Assembly (NCBI GenBank): GCA_963791425.1
Contig: CAWBSE010000004.1
Span: 930,001 to 994,000 of the forward strand
Source: DATBLE01 sp963791425
GTDB lineage: Bacteria > Actinomycetota > Thermoleophilia > Gaiellales > Gaiellaceae
Direction of reading: 5' to 3'
Length of the DNA stretch: 64,000 nt
How positions within the stretch are numbered: the stretch's first letter is position 1; every line of letters starts with the position of its first letter. Shown here piece after piece: positions 31,395 to 39,113 of this stretch. Under the pieces are notes generated by a model. It saw only the letters and a list, made by a program, of their open reading frames with translations. It ran no database searches and had not been told where the DNA came from. The translations under genes were made by a program, and so were the position numbers.

Positions 31395-33086
31395 CTAAGT
31401 CTGGCTGTACTCGGGCCCTGAGCCGCCCTCGGGCGGGGTGAGCCGGCCGCCCTTGGCGGTGATCGCGCCGCACTGGACGCAGTTCGAAGGCGTCACCTGC
31501 ACCTCGACCTTCCCCGCATCCTCTGCGCCGATCTCGTAGACCTGCGCCGGGCACAGGTGCACCCACATCTCGGCGAGGTCACGCGGGACGCGCGTCTCGA
31601 TGCGGATATGGCTGGGCTGGTCGTCGCGCGTCTTGTTGCCCGACGCGAAGACCGACGAGAGCTTGTCGAAGGTGAGCTTCCCGTCCGGCTTCGGGTACGC
31701 CGCGGCGCGGTCGGTGGTGATCAGGTCGTGGTCGGCGTCACGCTCGAGCGTCTCGTCCTTGGGCGGCATCTTCCCGAACGAGGCGTACGCGCCGCCGGCG
31801 AGCGCGCTGCCCAGCCAGAAGCCGCGCGTGAACGCAGGCCGCATGTTGCGGACGCGCTCGAGGTCCTTCCAGATGAAGCTCTCCTGCAGCGAGTCGTCGT
31901 AGCTCTGGAGAGCGCCGCGCCGGCCGACGGACTCGCCCTTCTGGAGGGCCTTGTGTGCCGCCTCGGCGGCGAGCCGCCCCGACTCGATCGCGTAGTGGAT
32001 GCCCTTCAGCGCGGGCACGTTGACGAGCCCGACGCCGTCGCCGCACATCAGCAGGCCGGGCGCGTGCAGCTTCGTCGGCAGCGACAGGAATCCGCCCTCG
32101 GGGATCGTCTTCGCCCCCCACTCCAGCCGCTCGCCGCCCTCCAGGATCGGGCGAATCTTCGGGTGCGTCTTCAGCTCCTGAAGGAGGTCGTGCACCGACA
32201 GCCCGGCGTCGCGATAGTCGAGCCCGACCACCATCCCGATCGTGACCATGTCGTCACCCATCGGGTAGACGAACGAGCCGCCGAACTCGCGGAACTTCTT
32301 CTTGTTGCGCAGCGGCCAGCCCATCGTGTGGATCACGCGATCCAGCGGTTTCGCGACCTTCCAGACCTCCTTCACGCCGAGCGCCCACACCTGCGGGCTC
32401 GCGCCCTGGAGGCCGAACTTCTCGATCGCGGCGCCGGTCAGGTGGCCCTGCGTCCCCTCGGCCAGCACGGTGACTTTCGCGAGCAGGTCGGAGCCGCCCT
32501 CGAAGTTGCCGAGCTCCTCGCCCTCGCGTCCGCGGCCACGGTCGCCGGTGCGGACGCCGCGGACGCGGCCGTCCCTGACGAGCAGCTTCGTCGCGGGCGT
32601 CTCCGGCAGGATCGTCGCGCCGCCCGCCTCTGCCTCGTCGCCGAGGAAGCGGCCGAGCTGCGAAAGCGAGGCGACGTAGTTGCCGTGGTTCTTCATCGTC
32701 GGCGGCGTCGGGATGCGCAACGCCCGCTTGTCGGTGAGGTAGTAGACCGACTCGTGCTCGACCTGGCCGAACAGCGGGAGCTCGTCGAGCCGCTTGCGGT
32801 CCCTGAACAGGCGCTGCAGGCCGCGCGGGTTGACGACCGCGCCGGACATGAGGTGCGAACCGGGCTGCTTGCCCTTCTCGACCACCGCGAACGGCACCTC
32901 GCCGAGCCGCTCCGCCGTCTCGGGATCGTTCTCGAGCAGCTGTCCTAGGCGGATCGCGCAGGCGAGCCCGGCCGGGCCGGCGCCGACGATCAGGATCCCG
33001 ACCTCGATCGGGTCGGCGTCGGTCGGAACGCCGACGGCGTCCTCGACGCGCCACGGGGGCGGGTATTTCGACGGAACGGAGCCCAT
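31395..33086 (-). CDS. Electron-transfer flavoprotein:quinone oxidoreductase with one cluster Cys missing
   Basis: 563 residues. Passes electrons from reduced ETF to the membrane quinone. The FAD dinucleotide motif is GAGPAGLACA near 35-44. Further conserved parts are LMSGAVVNPRGL, LAEGTQGHLTGAAI, and GDGVGLVNVPALKGIHYAI. The C-terminal Fe-S region has C512 (CPAQVYE), C536 and C539 (NCVQCGAI). The canonical fourth ligand, in CxxCxxC, is Ile542, and the following segment is shortened. A 3Fe-4S, non-Cys-ligated or absent cluster is possible. The start overlaps the etfA stop by one base (TAATG). Confidence 0.92.
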   Translation of the reverse strand: MGSVPSKYPPPWRVEDAVGVPTDADPIEVGILIVGAGPAGLACAIRLGQLLENDPETAERLGEVPFAVVEKGKQPGSHLMSGAVVNPRGLQRLFRDRKRLDELPLFGQVEHESVYYLTDKRALRIPTPPTMKNHGNYVASLSQLGRFLGDEAEAGGATILPETPATKLLVRDGRVRGVRTGDRGRGREGEELGNFEGGSDLLAKVTVLAEGTQGHLTGAAIEKFGLQGASPQVWALGVKEVWKVAKPLDRVIHTMGWPLRNKKKFREFGGSFVYPMGDDMVTIGMVVGLDYRDAGLSVHDLLQELKTHPKIRPILEGGERLEWGAKTIPEGGFLSLPTKLHAPGLLMCGDGVGLVNVPALKGIHYAIESGRLAAEAAHKALQKGESVGRRGALQSYDDSLQESFIWKDLERVRNMRPAFTRGFWLGSALAGGAYASFGKMPPKDETLERDADHDLITTDRAAAYPKPDGKLTFDKLSSVFASGNKTRDDQPSHIRIETRVPRDLAEMWVHLCPAQVYEIGAEDAGKVEVQVTPSNCVQCGAITAKGGRLTPPEGGSGPEYSQT

Positions 33087-34051
33087 TACGACGCTCGCTT
33101 GGCCTTGACCAGCTCGGTCAGCTTCGGCACGACCTGGTGCAGGTCGCCGACGACTCCGAGATCGCTGTACTCGAAGATCGGCGCGTTCGCGTCCTTGTTG
33201 ATCGCGATGATCACGTTCGAGCCCTGCATGCCGACCTTGTGCTGGATCGCGCCGGAGATCCCGCAGGCGACGTAGAGCTTCGGCGCGACGTTCTTACCCG
33301 TCTGGCCGACCTGGGCCGCGTACGGGTACCAGCCGGCGTCGACGACCGCGCGAGTGGCGGCCACGGCGCCGCCCAGCGCCTTGGCCAGCTCCTCGACGAG
33401 CGCGAAGTTCTCGGGGCCTCCCAGCCCGCGGCCGCCGGCGACAATCACGTCGGCGTCCTCGATCGACGGGCCGGCCTGCTCCTCGTGCGCCTGCTCGAGC
33501 ATCGCCGCCCTCGTCGAGAAGTCCTGCAACTCGACCGGCGCCTGGACGATCTCGGGCTCGCCGCCGATCACGGCAGGCTCGAAGGTCCCCGACCGGACGA
33601 TCCCGATCGCGAGCGTGCCCTTCCACCCCACGTCGACGACGACCGAGTCGCCGAGCGCCGGGCGCTTCCCGACGAGACGGCCGCCCTCGTGGGCGAGGTC
33701 GACCAGATCCCAGTTCAGGCCTGCATCCAGCCGCGCCGCGAGGCCGGCGGCCACGTCGGCGGCGAGCACAGAGGCGGCGAAGAGCACGGTGTCGTAACCG
33801 CCCGCCTCGACGATCTTGGCCAGGACGTCGACGCGGGTCTGCGGCAGCGGCGCTTCGAGCGCGGGGTCTTCTGCGATCCAGACCTTCGCGGCGCCGTGCT
33901 GCCCGGCGGCCGACGCGAGCCCGGCTGCGCCGGCCCCGATGATCGCGCCTCCGACCTCGCCGTCGCCCAGCGACGCCGCCTTGGCGAGCACGCCGAGGGC
34001 CCCCTTCTGAAGATCGCCGCCGTGGTGCTCGAGGAAGACGAGAGTGCTCAC
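33086..34051 (-). CDS. etfA: Electron transfer flavoprotein subunit alpha
   Basis: 321 residues. The C-terminal FAD domain has GGRGLGGPENFALVEELA, GWYPYAAQVGQTGKNVAP, KLYVACGISGAIQHKVGMQ and AINKDANAPIFEYSDLGVVG. It accepts electrons from acyl-CoA dehydrogenases such as the one at 45840-47000. The GTG at 34051 overlaps the etfB stop (GTGA). The frame stays open far upstream but without family similarity, so the start is secure. Confidence 0.96.
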   Translation of the reverse strand: MSTLVFLEHHGGDLQKGALGVLAKAASLGDGEVGGAIIGAGAAGLASAAGQHGAAKVWIAEDPALEAPLPQTRVDVLAKIVEAGGYDTVLFAASVLAADVAAGLAARLDAGLNWDLVDLAHEGGRLVGKRPALGDSVVVDVGWKGTLAIGIVRSGTFEPAVIGGEPEIVQAPVELQDFSTRAAMLEQAHEEQAGPSIEDADVIVAGGRGLGGPENFALVEELAKALGGAVAATRAVVDAGWYPYAAQVGQTGKNVAPKLYVACGISGAIQHKVGMQGSNVIIAINKDANAPIFEYSDLGVVGDLHQVVPKLTELVKAKRAS

Positions 34052-34827
34052 AGGAGCTTCTGCTCCACGAGGAAGTCGAAGATCTGCTGCGCGCCGGTGC
34101 CGTCGTCTTCGATCTTCTTGCTGTCGCCGCGCGGGGGCGGTGCGCCGAGCGCCAGCACCTCGGTCTTCGACCCGGCCTCGCCGGCGTCGTCGGCAGACAG
34201 GCCGAGGTCGGCGAGAGCCAACGTGTCTTGCGGCTTCGACTTCGCGCCCATGATCCCCTTCAGCGACGGGTAGCGCGGCTCGTTGATTGCGTCGGAGACG
34301 GCGATCACCGCGGGGAGCGAAGCCTCGATCCGGTCGTAGCCGAACTCGGTCTGCCGCTTGACCGTCGCCTTGCCGTCGGCGACCGTCAGCTCGGCGGCCT
34401 GCGAGATCAGCGGCAGGCGCAGGCGCTCGGCGACGGCGGCCCAGAGGACCGCGCCGTCGGAGTCGGACGACTGCTGCCCGAAGAGGACCAGGTCGGGGCT
34501 CTCGCGCTCGAGCGCCTTCGCCAGCGTGCGGCTGGTCGCAACGAGATCGGAGCCGGCGGCACCGTCGTCGCTGATCAGGACCGCCCGGTCGGCGCCCATC
34601 GCGAGCGCCTTGCGCAACGAGTCGAGCGCGCGGGCCGGGCCGAGCGAGAGCACGACCACTTCCCCGTCCCCGCTCGCCTCCTTCACACGGAGCGCCTCCT
34701 CGACCGCGTTCACGTCGAACACGTTCAGCCCCGACTCGCCGGAGCGGTCGAGACGGAGCGTCGACGGGTCGATGCGGCGCGCCGCGCCGGCCTCGGGGAC
34801 TTCCTTCACGCAGACAGCGATCTTCAC
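34048..34827 (-). CDS. etfB: Electron transfer flavoprotein subunit beta
   Basis: 259 residues. Begins MKIAVCVKEVPE; the AMP-binding subunit motifs are NVFDVNAVEEALRVKE, GADRAVLISD and FGQQSSDSDGAVLWAAVAE. First gene of an etfB-etfA-ETF-QO transcript. Its promoter must lie in the 73-bp gap to the divergent M23 peptidase gene. Confidence 0.96.
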   Translation of the reverse strand: MKIAVCVKEVPEAGAARRIDPSTLRLDRSGESGLNVFDVNAVEEALRVKEASGDGEVVVLSLGPARALDSLRKALAMGADRAVLISDDGAAGSDLVATSRTLAKALERESPDLVLFGQQSSDSDGAVLWAAVAERLRLPLISQAAELTVADGKATVKRQTEFGYDRIEASLPAVIAVSDAINEPRYPSLKGIMGAKSKPQDTLALADLGLSADDAGEAGSKTEVLALGAPPPRGDSKKIEDDGTGAQQIFDFLVEQKLL

Positions 34828-34843
34828 CGCGCTCGAACACTAA

Positions 34844-34875
34844 TTGACGAGGCCAGCCGGACCGGCTGGTACTCT
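34844..34875 (+). promoter_or_regulatory. Candidate promoter of the M23 peptidase gene
   Basis: TTGACG (34844-34849) and TACTCT (34870-34875), the latter within TGGTACTCT, are 20 bp apart. This would place transcription start about 20 bp before the ATG at 34901. The TTG of this -35 box is in frame with the gene and could be mistaken for its start codon. Confidence 0.45.
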
Positions 34876-34900
34876 GCCCGCCTCGGGCCCAGCCGAGCCG

Positions 34901-35788
34901 ATGCCGAATCGTCGAAGCACAGTCCGTGGGGTCGTGATGATCCTGGCCGTTGCCCTTCTTGCCGGGCCGGCCGCCGCCTCCCTCCGCGCGAAGGGCGTTC
35001 CGAACCCGATCGTCTTCCCGGTCGTCGGGCCGTACAACTACACGAACGACTACGGCGACCCGCGCCCGCAGGGCCACCACGAGGGGAACGACATCCTCGC
35101 CCCGAAGAAGTCGCCGGTCGTCGCGACCGAGGACGGCAAGATCAAGTTCTGGACGACGTCGGCGCGCGCCGGCTGCATGCTCTATCTCTACGGCGCGAGC
35201 GGCACGACCTACCTGTACATCCATCTGAACAACGACGTGACGATGGCGAACGACAACCGCGGCAAGTGCGTCGCAGGCGGGGCGTACTGGCCCGGGCTGA
35301 AGGACGGCCAGAAGGTCGTCGCCGGCCAGGCGATCGGCTTCCTCGGCGACTCCGGCGACGCCGACGGTACTCCCCACCTCCACTTCGAGATCCACCCGAA
35401 CGACGGCGGGCCGACGAACCCGTTCCCGTACCTGAACCGGGCGATGAGGATCCTGTTCACGGCACCCGCCGGCAGCGCGGTGACGCTGTCGCTCAAGGGG
35501 ACGATCCTCACCGCGAGCGACACGGCGCTGACGATCAAGGTGAAGACGGCGACGGTGTTCCCGGCGAACATCACGCTGCTCGGGCTGCGGAAGCCGATGA
35601 CGCTCACCGTGACGCCGACCGCGATCGTCGACGTGCCCGGGACGCCGGCCGGCTTCGTCGCCGACCGGATCGGGAATCTCGTCGGCAAGCAGGCGATCGT
35701 GCTGACGTTGCCGGCAAAGACGACGCTCGATGCGCAGGCGGCGAAGGACGGCGCATTCTCGGCCGCCCGCGTCGTGCTCGGTTCGTAG
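34901..35788 (+). CDS. Secreted M23-family peptidase
   Basis: 295 residues from ATG 34901. A basic start PNRRSTVRG leads to the signal segment VVMILAVALLAGPAAAS. The peptidase domain (about 35-165) has the zinc ligands in HHEGNDILAPKK (HxxxD) and HLHFEIHP (HxH). The C-terminal 130 residues are beta-rich, of unknown role. M23 enzymes cut peptidoglycan cross-bridges; some lack activity, but the ligands are all present here. Divergent from etfB and convergent with the enoyl-CoA hydratase gene. Confidence 0.88.
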   Translation: MPNRRSTVRGVVMILAVALLAGPAAASLRAKGVPNPIVFPVVGPYNYTNDYGDPRPQGHHEGNDILAPKKSPVVATEDGKIKFWTTSARAGCMLYLYGASGTTYLYIHLNNDVTMANDNRGKCVAGGAYWPGLKDGQKVVAGQAIGFLGDSGDADGTPHLHFEIHPNDGGPTNPFPYLNRAMRILFTAPAGSAVTLSLKGTILTASDTALTIKVKTATVFPANITLLGLRKPMTLTVTPTAIVDVPGTPAGFVADRIGNLVGKQAIVLTLPAKTTLDAQAAKDGAFSAARVVLGS

Positions 35789-35791
35789 GTA

Positions 35792-35841
35792 AGAGACGCT
35801 GACGAACGCTGTGTCGCCGGCAACATTTCGCCAACGTCTCT
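35792..35841. terminator. Bidirectional stem-loop between convergent genes
   Basis: AGAGACGCTGACGAA (35792-35806) pairs with TTCGCCAACGTCTCT (35827-35841) at 13 of 15 positions around a 20-nt loop. It fills the whole gap between the M23 stop and the hydratase stop, as expected of a shared terminator. Confidence 0.6.
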
Positions 35842-36618
35842 CTAGCGGCCTCTGAAGTCCGGCTCGCGCTTGTCGGTGAAGGCCGTCATCCCCTCTTTCT
35901 GATCCTCGGTCGCGAACAGCGCCGCGAAGAGGATCGCCTCGTACGAGAGGCCTGTCCCGAGATCGCCCTGCAGCGCGCGGTTCGTCGCGTCCTTGGCCGC
36001 GGAGAGCGCGACCGGACTCTTCTTCGCGAGCCCGGCGGCCGAGTCGAGCGCACGGTCGAGCAGTTCGGCGAGCGGGTAGACGGCGCTGACGAGGCCGATG
36101 CGCAGCGCCTCGGCGGCATCGATCGTGCGGCCGGTGAGGATCAGGTCCTTGGCGAGGCCGGCGCCGACCGCGCGGGCGAGCCGCTGCGTCCCGCCCCAGC
36201 CCGGGATGACGGCGAGGTTGATCTCCGGCTGGCCGAACTTCGCGTTCTCTGACGCGTACCGGATGTCGCAGGCGAGCGCGAGCTCGCAGCCGCCGCCGAG
36301 CGCGAAACCGTTCACGGCGGCAATCGTCGGCTTCGGCATCGACTCGAGCAGCCGGCCGCACTCGTGGCCGAGCATGCCCCAGCCGTGGCTCTCGAGGACG
36401 CCCATCGACGTCATCTCCCCGATGTCGGCCCCGGCCGCGAAGGCCTTCTCGCCGGCGCCGGTGAGGACGACGGCGCGCGCCCCGGTGTCGCCCGCGAGCT
36501 CCCGCAGGCGGTCGCGCAGGGCGGTTAGCGTCTCGCGGTCGAGCGCGTTGAGCGCATCCGGCCGGTCGATGGTGACGACAGCGACGCCGTCGTCGCGCTG
36601 CTCGAACTGAACGCTCAG
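35842..36618 (-). CDS. Enoyl-CoA hydratase/isomerase family protein, CTG start
   Basis: 258 residues of the crotonase fold. The N-terminus is VAVVTIDRPDALNALDRET. The oxyanion hole comes from AFAAGADIGEM and FALGGGCELALACDIR, and the catalytic acids lie in FGQPEINLAVIPGWGGTQRL. C-terminus has TDKREPDF. No ATG, GTG or TTG precedes the conserved N-terminus. CTG at 36618 overlaps the upstream mutase subunit stop as CTGA, with GAAGG seven bases before. Likely acts in fatty or branched-chain acyl-CoA breakdown with the nearby dehydrogenases. Confidence 0.9.
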   Translation of the reverse strand: MSVQFEQRDDGVAVVTIDRPDALNALDRETLTALRDRLRELAGDTGARAVVLTGAGEKAFAAGADIGEMTSMGVLESHGWGMLGHECGRLLESMPKPTIAAVNGFALGGGCELALACDIRYASENAKFGQPEINLAVIPGWGGTQRLARAVGAGLAKDLILTGRTIDAAEALRIGLVSAVYPLAELLDRALDSAAGLAKKSPVALSAAKDATNRALQGDLGTGLSYEAILFAALFATEDQKEGMTAFTDKREPDFRGR

Positions 36619-37010
36619 GCCGAAACCTTCGAGCGCAGGAACTCGACGATCTCCGAGGTGGGCGCGCCGGGTGTGAAGACGGCGGCGACGCCCTGGGCCT
36701 TCAACTCCTCCGCGTCCTCGTTCGGGATCGTTCCGCCGAGCACGACGAGCACGTCCTCGGCGCCGTTCTCACGGAGCAACTCGAGGATCCGCGGCACCAG
36801 CGTCATGTGCGCTCCGGAGAGGATCGAGATCCCCACCGCGTCGGCGTCCTCCTGGATCGCGGTCTCGACGATCTGCTCCGGCGTCTGGTGCAGGCCGGTG
36901 TAGATCACCTCCATTCCCGCGTCACGGAGCGCCCTGGCGATGATCTTCGCCCCCCGGTCGTGACCGTCCAGGCCGGGCTTTGCGATCACCACTCGAATCC
37001 GCTGAGTCAT
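36615..37010 (-). CDS. B12-binding small subunit of methylmalonyl-CoA mutase-type enzyme
   Basis: 131 residues. Stand-alone cobalamin-binding domain: AKPGLDGHDRGAKIIARAL supplies the DxHxxG His that coordinates cobalt, followed by SILSGAHMTLVP and VLGGTIPNEDAEEL. Partner of the large subunit at 39114-40730, from which it is separated by three unrelated genes. Two-subunit mutases of this layout occur in archaea and actinobacteria. The ATG at 37010 is 20 bp from the divergent MBL gene. Confidence 0.93.
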   Translation of the reverse strand: MTQRIRVVIAKPGLDGHDRGAKIIARALRDAGMEVIYTGLHQTPEQIVETAIQEDADAVGISILSGAHMTLVPRILELLRENGAEDVLVVLGGTIPNEDAEELKAQGVAAVFTPGAPTSEIVEFLRSKVSA

Positions 37011-37030
37011 CGGGGCGGCAGTATACGGCC

Positions 37031-37756
37031 ATGAAACTGACCGTCGTGGGCTGCAGCCCGGCCTGGCCGAACCCCGGCAGCGCCCACTCCGGCTATCTCG
37101 TCGAAGGCCGCGGGACGCTGCTCCTCGAGTGCGGCACCGGCGTCCTGTCCAAGCTCCGCCTCCACGAAGGATGGCCGCAGGTCGATTCGATCGTCATCTC
37201 GCACTGGCATCTCGACCACTGGGGCGACCTCGTTCCCTGGGTCTGGGGAAGCATGTTCGGGCTCGGCAAGGGGTCGGAAATACCCGAGTTGTGGATCCCG
37301 CCGGGCGGAACCGAGGAGCTGGCCCGCTTCGGTGCCCTTGCCGGCACGCCGATGATGTTCACGCAGGCGTTCCGGCTGGCCGAGTACGAGGAGGGCGTCC
37401 CCTTCACCACGGCGGCAGGCCCGACGATCACGGCCACGAGGGTCCTCCACTACACGATGGACGCCTTCGCGCTCCGGATCACGGAGGACGGCACGACCCT
37501 GGCGTTCTCGGGCGACTCGGCGCCGACCGACGCGCTCGCCGAGGTCGCACGCGACGCCGACCTCTTTCTCTGCGAGGCGACACTCGCCGACGACGATCCC
37601 GACCACGACCCGCGCGGGCACCTGACCGCCGAGGAGGCCGTCGCCGCCTTCACCGCCTCGGGCGCGAAGCGGCTACTACTGACGCACCGGCCGCAGGAGC
37701 TCGCGGTCGGCGACGGGCTCGAGGTGGCTCAGGAAGGGCTCGAGCTGGATCTGTAG
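37031..37756 (+). CDS. Metallo-beta-lactamase fold hydrolase (RNase Z-like subgroup)
   Basis: 241 residues. Metal motif ISHWHLDHWGDL near 57-68 (HxHxDH), GDSAP near 160 and a final HRP segment. Begins MKLTVVGCSPAWPNPGSAHS, the pattern of ElaC/RNase Z-like MBL proteins that act as phosphodiesterases. No long exosite arm is seen, so it need not be a tRNA 3' processing enzyme. The 3' end overlaps the convergent membrane protein gene by 28 bp. Confidence 0.85.
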   Translation: MKLTVVGCSPAWPNPGSAHSGYLVEGRGTLLLECGTGVLSKLRLHEGWPQVDSIVISHWHLDHWGDLVPWVWGSMFGLGKGSEIPELWIPPGGTEELARFGALAGTPMMFTQAFRLAEYEEGVPFTTAAGPTITATRVLHYTMDAFALRITEDGTTLAFSGDSAPTDALAEVARDADLFLCEATLADDDPDHDPRGHLTAEEAVAAFTASGAKRLLLTHRPQELAVGDGLEVAQEGLELDL

Positions 37757-38481
37757 AGCTGCGCCGCGCGGATCGCCCGTTTGTGCCGCACCCGCCCGCG
37801 GATCGCCAGAACGATGACGACGCCCAGCAGGCCGCCGGCGATCACGCCGATCGGCAGGAACAGCCAGATCGCGCCGAGCGGCGGCTTGGGCGGCGCGATC
37901 TCGACCGGAGGTGCGCGCGGGTCGGCCCGCGAGATCTGAGCGCCGCCGGACGGCGCCCAGTACGAGACGAGCCAGTGCGGAGCGGCGACGCTGCCGTGGT
38001 TCTGGAGGGAGATGTCGAAGACCTGGCGCTCGATCGTGGCCGACGGCTTCGGGTAGAAGGCGACCTTCAGCGCGACCTCGTCGGCGTTGGAGTAGTCCAG
38101 CTTCCAGCGAACCGACTGGACTGCGTCTGCGGGGTAGGGAACGACCGGGATCGTCCCGTTCGCCCACTCCGAGCGCGAGAGGCCCGCCCTGAGCTCGCTG
38201 GTCGTCAACTCGAACGAGTCGCCGACGTTCTTCCGGTACACGGCGCTCTCGATGAACCGAACAGCGACCGCGCGCACCTGCTTCTCCTCGGCGGCGGTGA
38301 CCGGGGTCGCCTTCGGCGCCTTGGGGACGAACATCGGCTTGCCCGCCGTGAACTTCTCCGGCTGCCTGTGCCCGGTGTTCGAGAAGTAGATGCCGATGAA
38401 GGCGACGGCGCAGACGATGACGAACGCGGAGCCGAACCAGGCGGCCCGCCGGCGAAACCGGCTCGATGCGAGCCTGCTCAT
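37729..38481 (-). CDS. Membrane protein, NTGH paralogue A
   Basis: 250 residues. TM helix at about 15-35 followed directly by SNTGHRQPEKF. An extracytoplasmic alpha/beta domain (AVRFIESAVYRKNVGDSFEL, SEWANGTIPVVPYP, APHWLVSYWAPSG) leads to a second TM near 208-230 and a basic tail. The domain is clearly paralogous to the neighbouring protein at 38516-39055. No known family recognised. It may be a surface or periplasmic domain with a NTF2-like fold, judged from length and pattern only. Confidence 0.65.
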   Translation of the reverse strand: MSRLASSRFRRRAAWFGSAFVIVCAVAFIGIYFSNTGHRQPEKFTAGKPMFVPKAPKATPVTAAEEKQVRAVAVRFIESAVYRKNVGDSFELTTSELRAGLSRSEWANGTIPVVPYPADAVQSVRWKLDYSNADEVALKVAFYPKPSATIERQVFDISLQNHGSVAAPHWLVSYWAPSGGAQISRADPRAPPVEIAPPKPPLGAIWLFLPIGVIAGGLLGVVIVLAIRGRVRHKRAIRAAQLYRSSSSPS

Positions 38482-38515
38482 CCCGTCAGGATACGCCGCC
38501 CGCGGGGCGGCAGCT

Positions 38516-39055
38516 CTACCCGTTCGGGTTGTTCGGAATGGTCGGGTGCGACCGCGGCGCCCACGAGTTGACCACCCAGTGCGCGTCCTTGCCCTTGCCG
38601 ACCTTGATCACCTCGAGCGTGAAGATCGTCGACTGCGCCTTCGCCGACTTCGGGACCAGGATCACCTCGAGCAGCGCGTAGTTCTTGGACGAGAGGTCGA
38701 CCTTGATCGGGGCGATCTTGATCGGATCGAGGAACGGGACGACCGGGATCGTGCCGGACAGCCAGTCCTTGTAGGTCAGCCCCTGGCGGATGCCGGGGCC
38801 GACGAGCTTCCACGCCTCGGGCAGCCCCTTGCGCTGGACGGCGGTGAGAATGAACCGGCCGGCGACCGCGCGTGCCTCCTTCTCGAGCGGCACCTTCTTC
38901 GGCTGCTTGACGACCTGCACCGGCTTGTTCGTGAAGGGGGCGGCCTCTGAGTGCCCGGTGTTCCCGAGGAACACGATCAGCACGGCGCCGATCCCGGCGA
39001 CGAGGACGACCGCCGACGCCCACAGGAGGATCTTCTGGTTCCGGGGAGACTTCAC
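38516..39055 (-). CDS. Membrane protein, NTGH paralogue B
   Basis: 179 residues. One N-terminal TM (about 9-30), then GNTGHSEAAPFTNKP and a domain that aligns with paralogue A: AVAGRFILTAVQRKG, DWLSGTIPVVPF, HWVVNSWAPRS. Lacks the second TM. It lies 34 bp upstream of paralogue A on the same strand, 58 bp after the mutase large-subunit gene. The pair looks like a tandem duplication with later C-terminal divergence. Confidence 0.65.
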   Translation of the reverse strand: MKSPRNQKILLWASAVVLVAGIGAVLIVFLGNTGHSEAAPFTNKPVQVVKQPKKVPLEKEARAVAGRFILTAVQRKGLPEAWKLVGPGIRQGLTYKDWLSGTIPVVPFLDPIKIAPIKVDLSSKNYALLEVILVPKSAKAQSTIFTLEVIKVGKGKDAHWVVNSWAPRSHPTIPNNPNG

Positions 39056-39113
39056 AGGTTCACGGTCGAGGACTGCACTGGTCTTGCACTACGACGGTCA
39101 CGGTAGCCGGTAG

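Noticed and set aside
34844..34900. TTG 34844 as the start of the M23 peptidase
   Set aside because: The TTG is better explained as the -35 box TTGACG, and the signal peptide starts cleanly at ATG 34901.
34052..36361. A very long minus-strand frame running upstream from etfA for more than 2 kb
   Set aside because: The family match starts at GTG 34051. The upstream part lies antisense to the M23 peptidase, and in a wrong frame across etfB and the hydratase, with no protein-like features.
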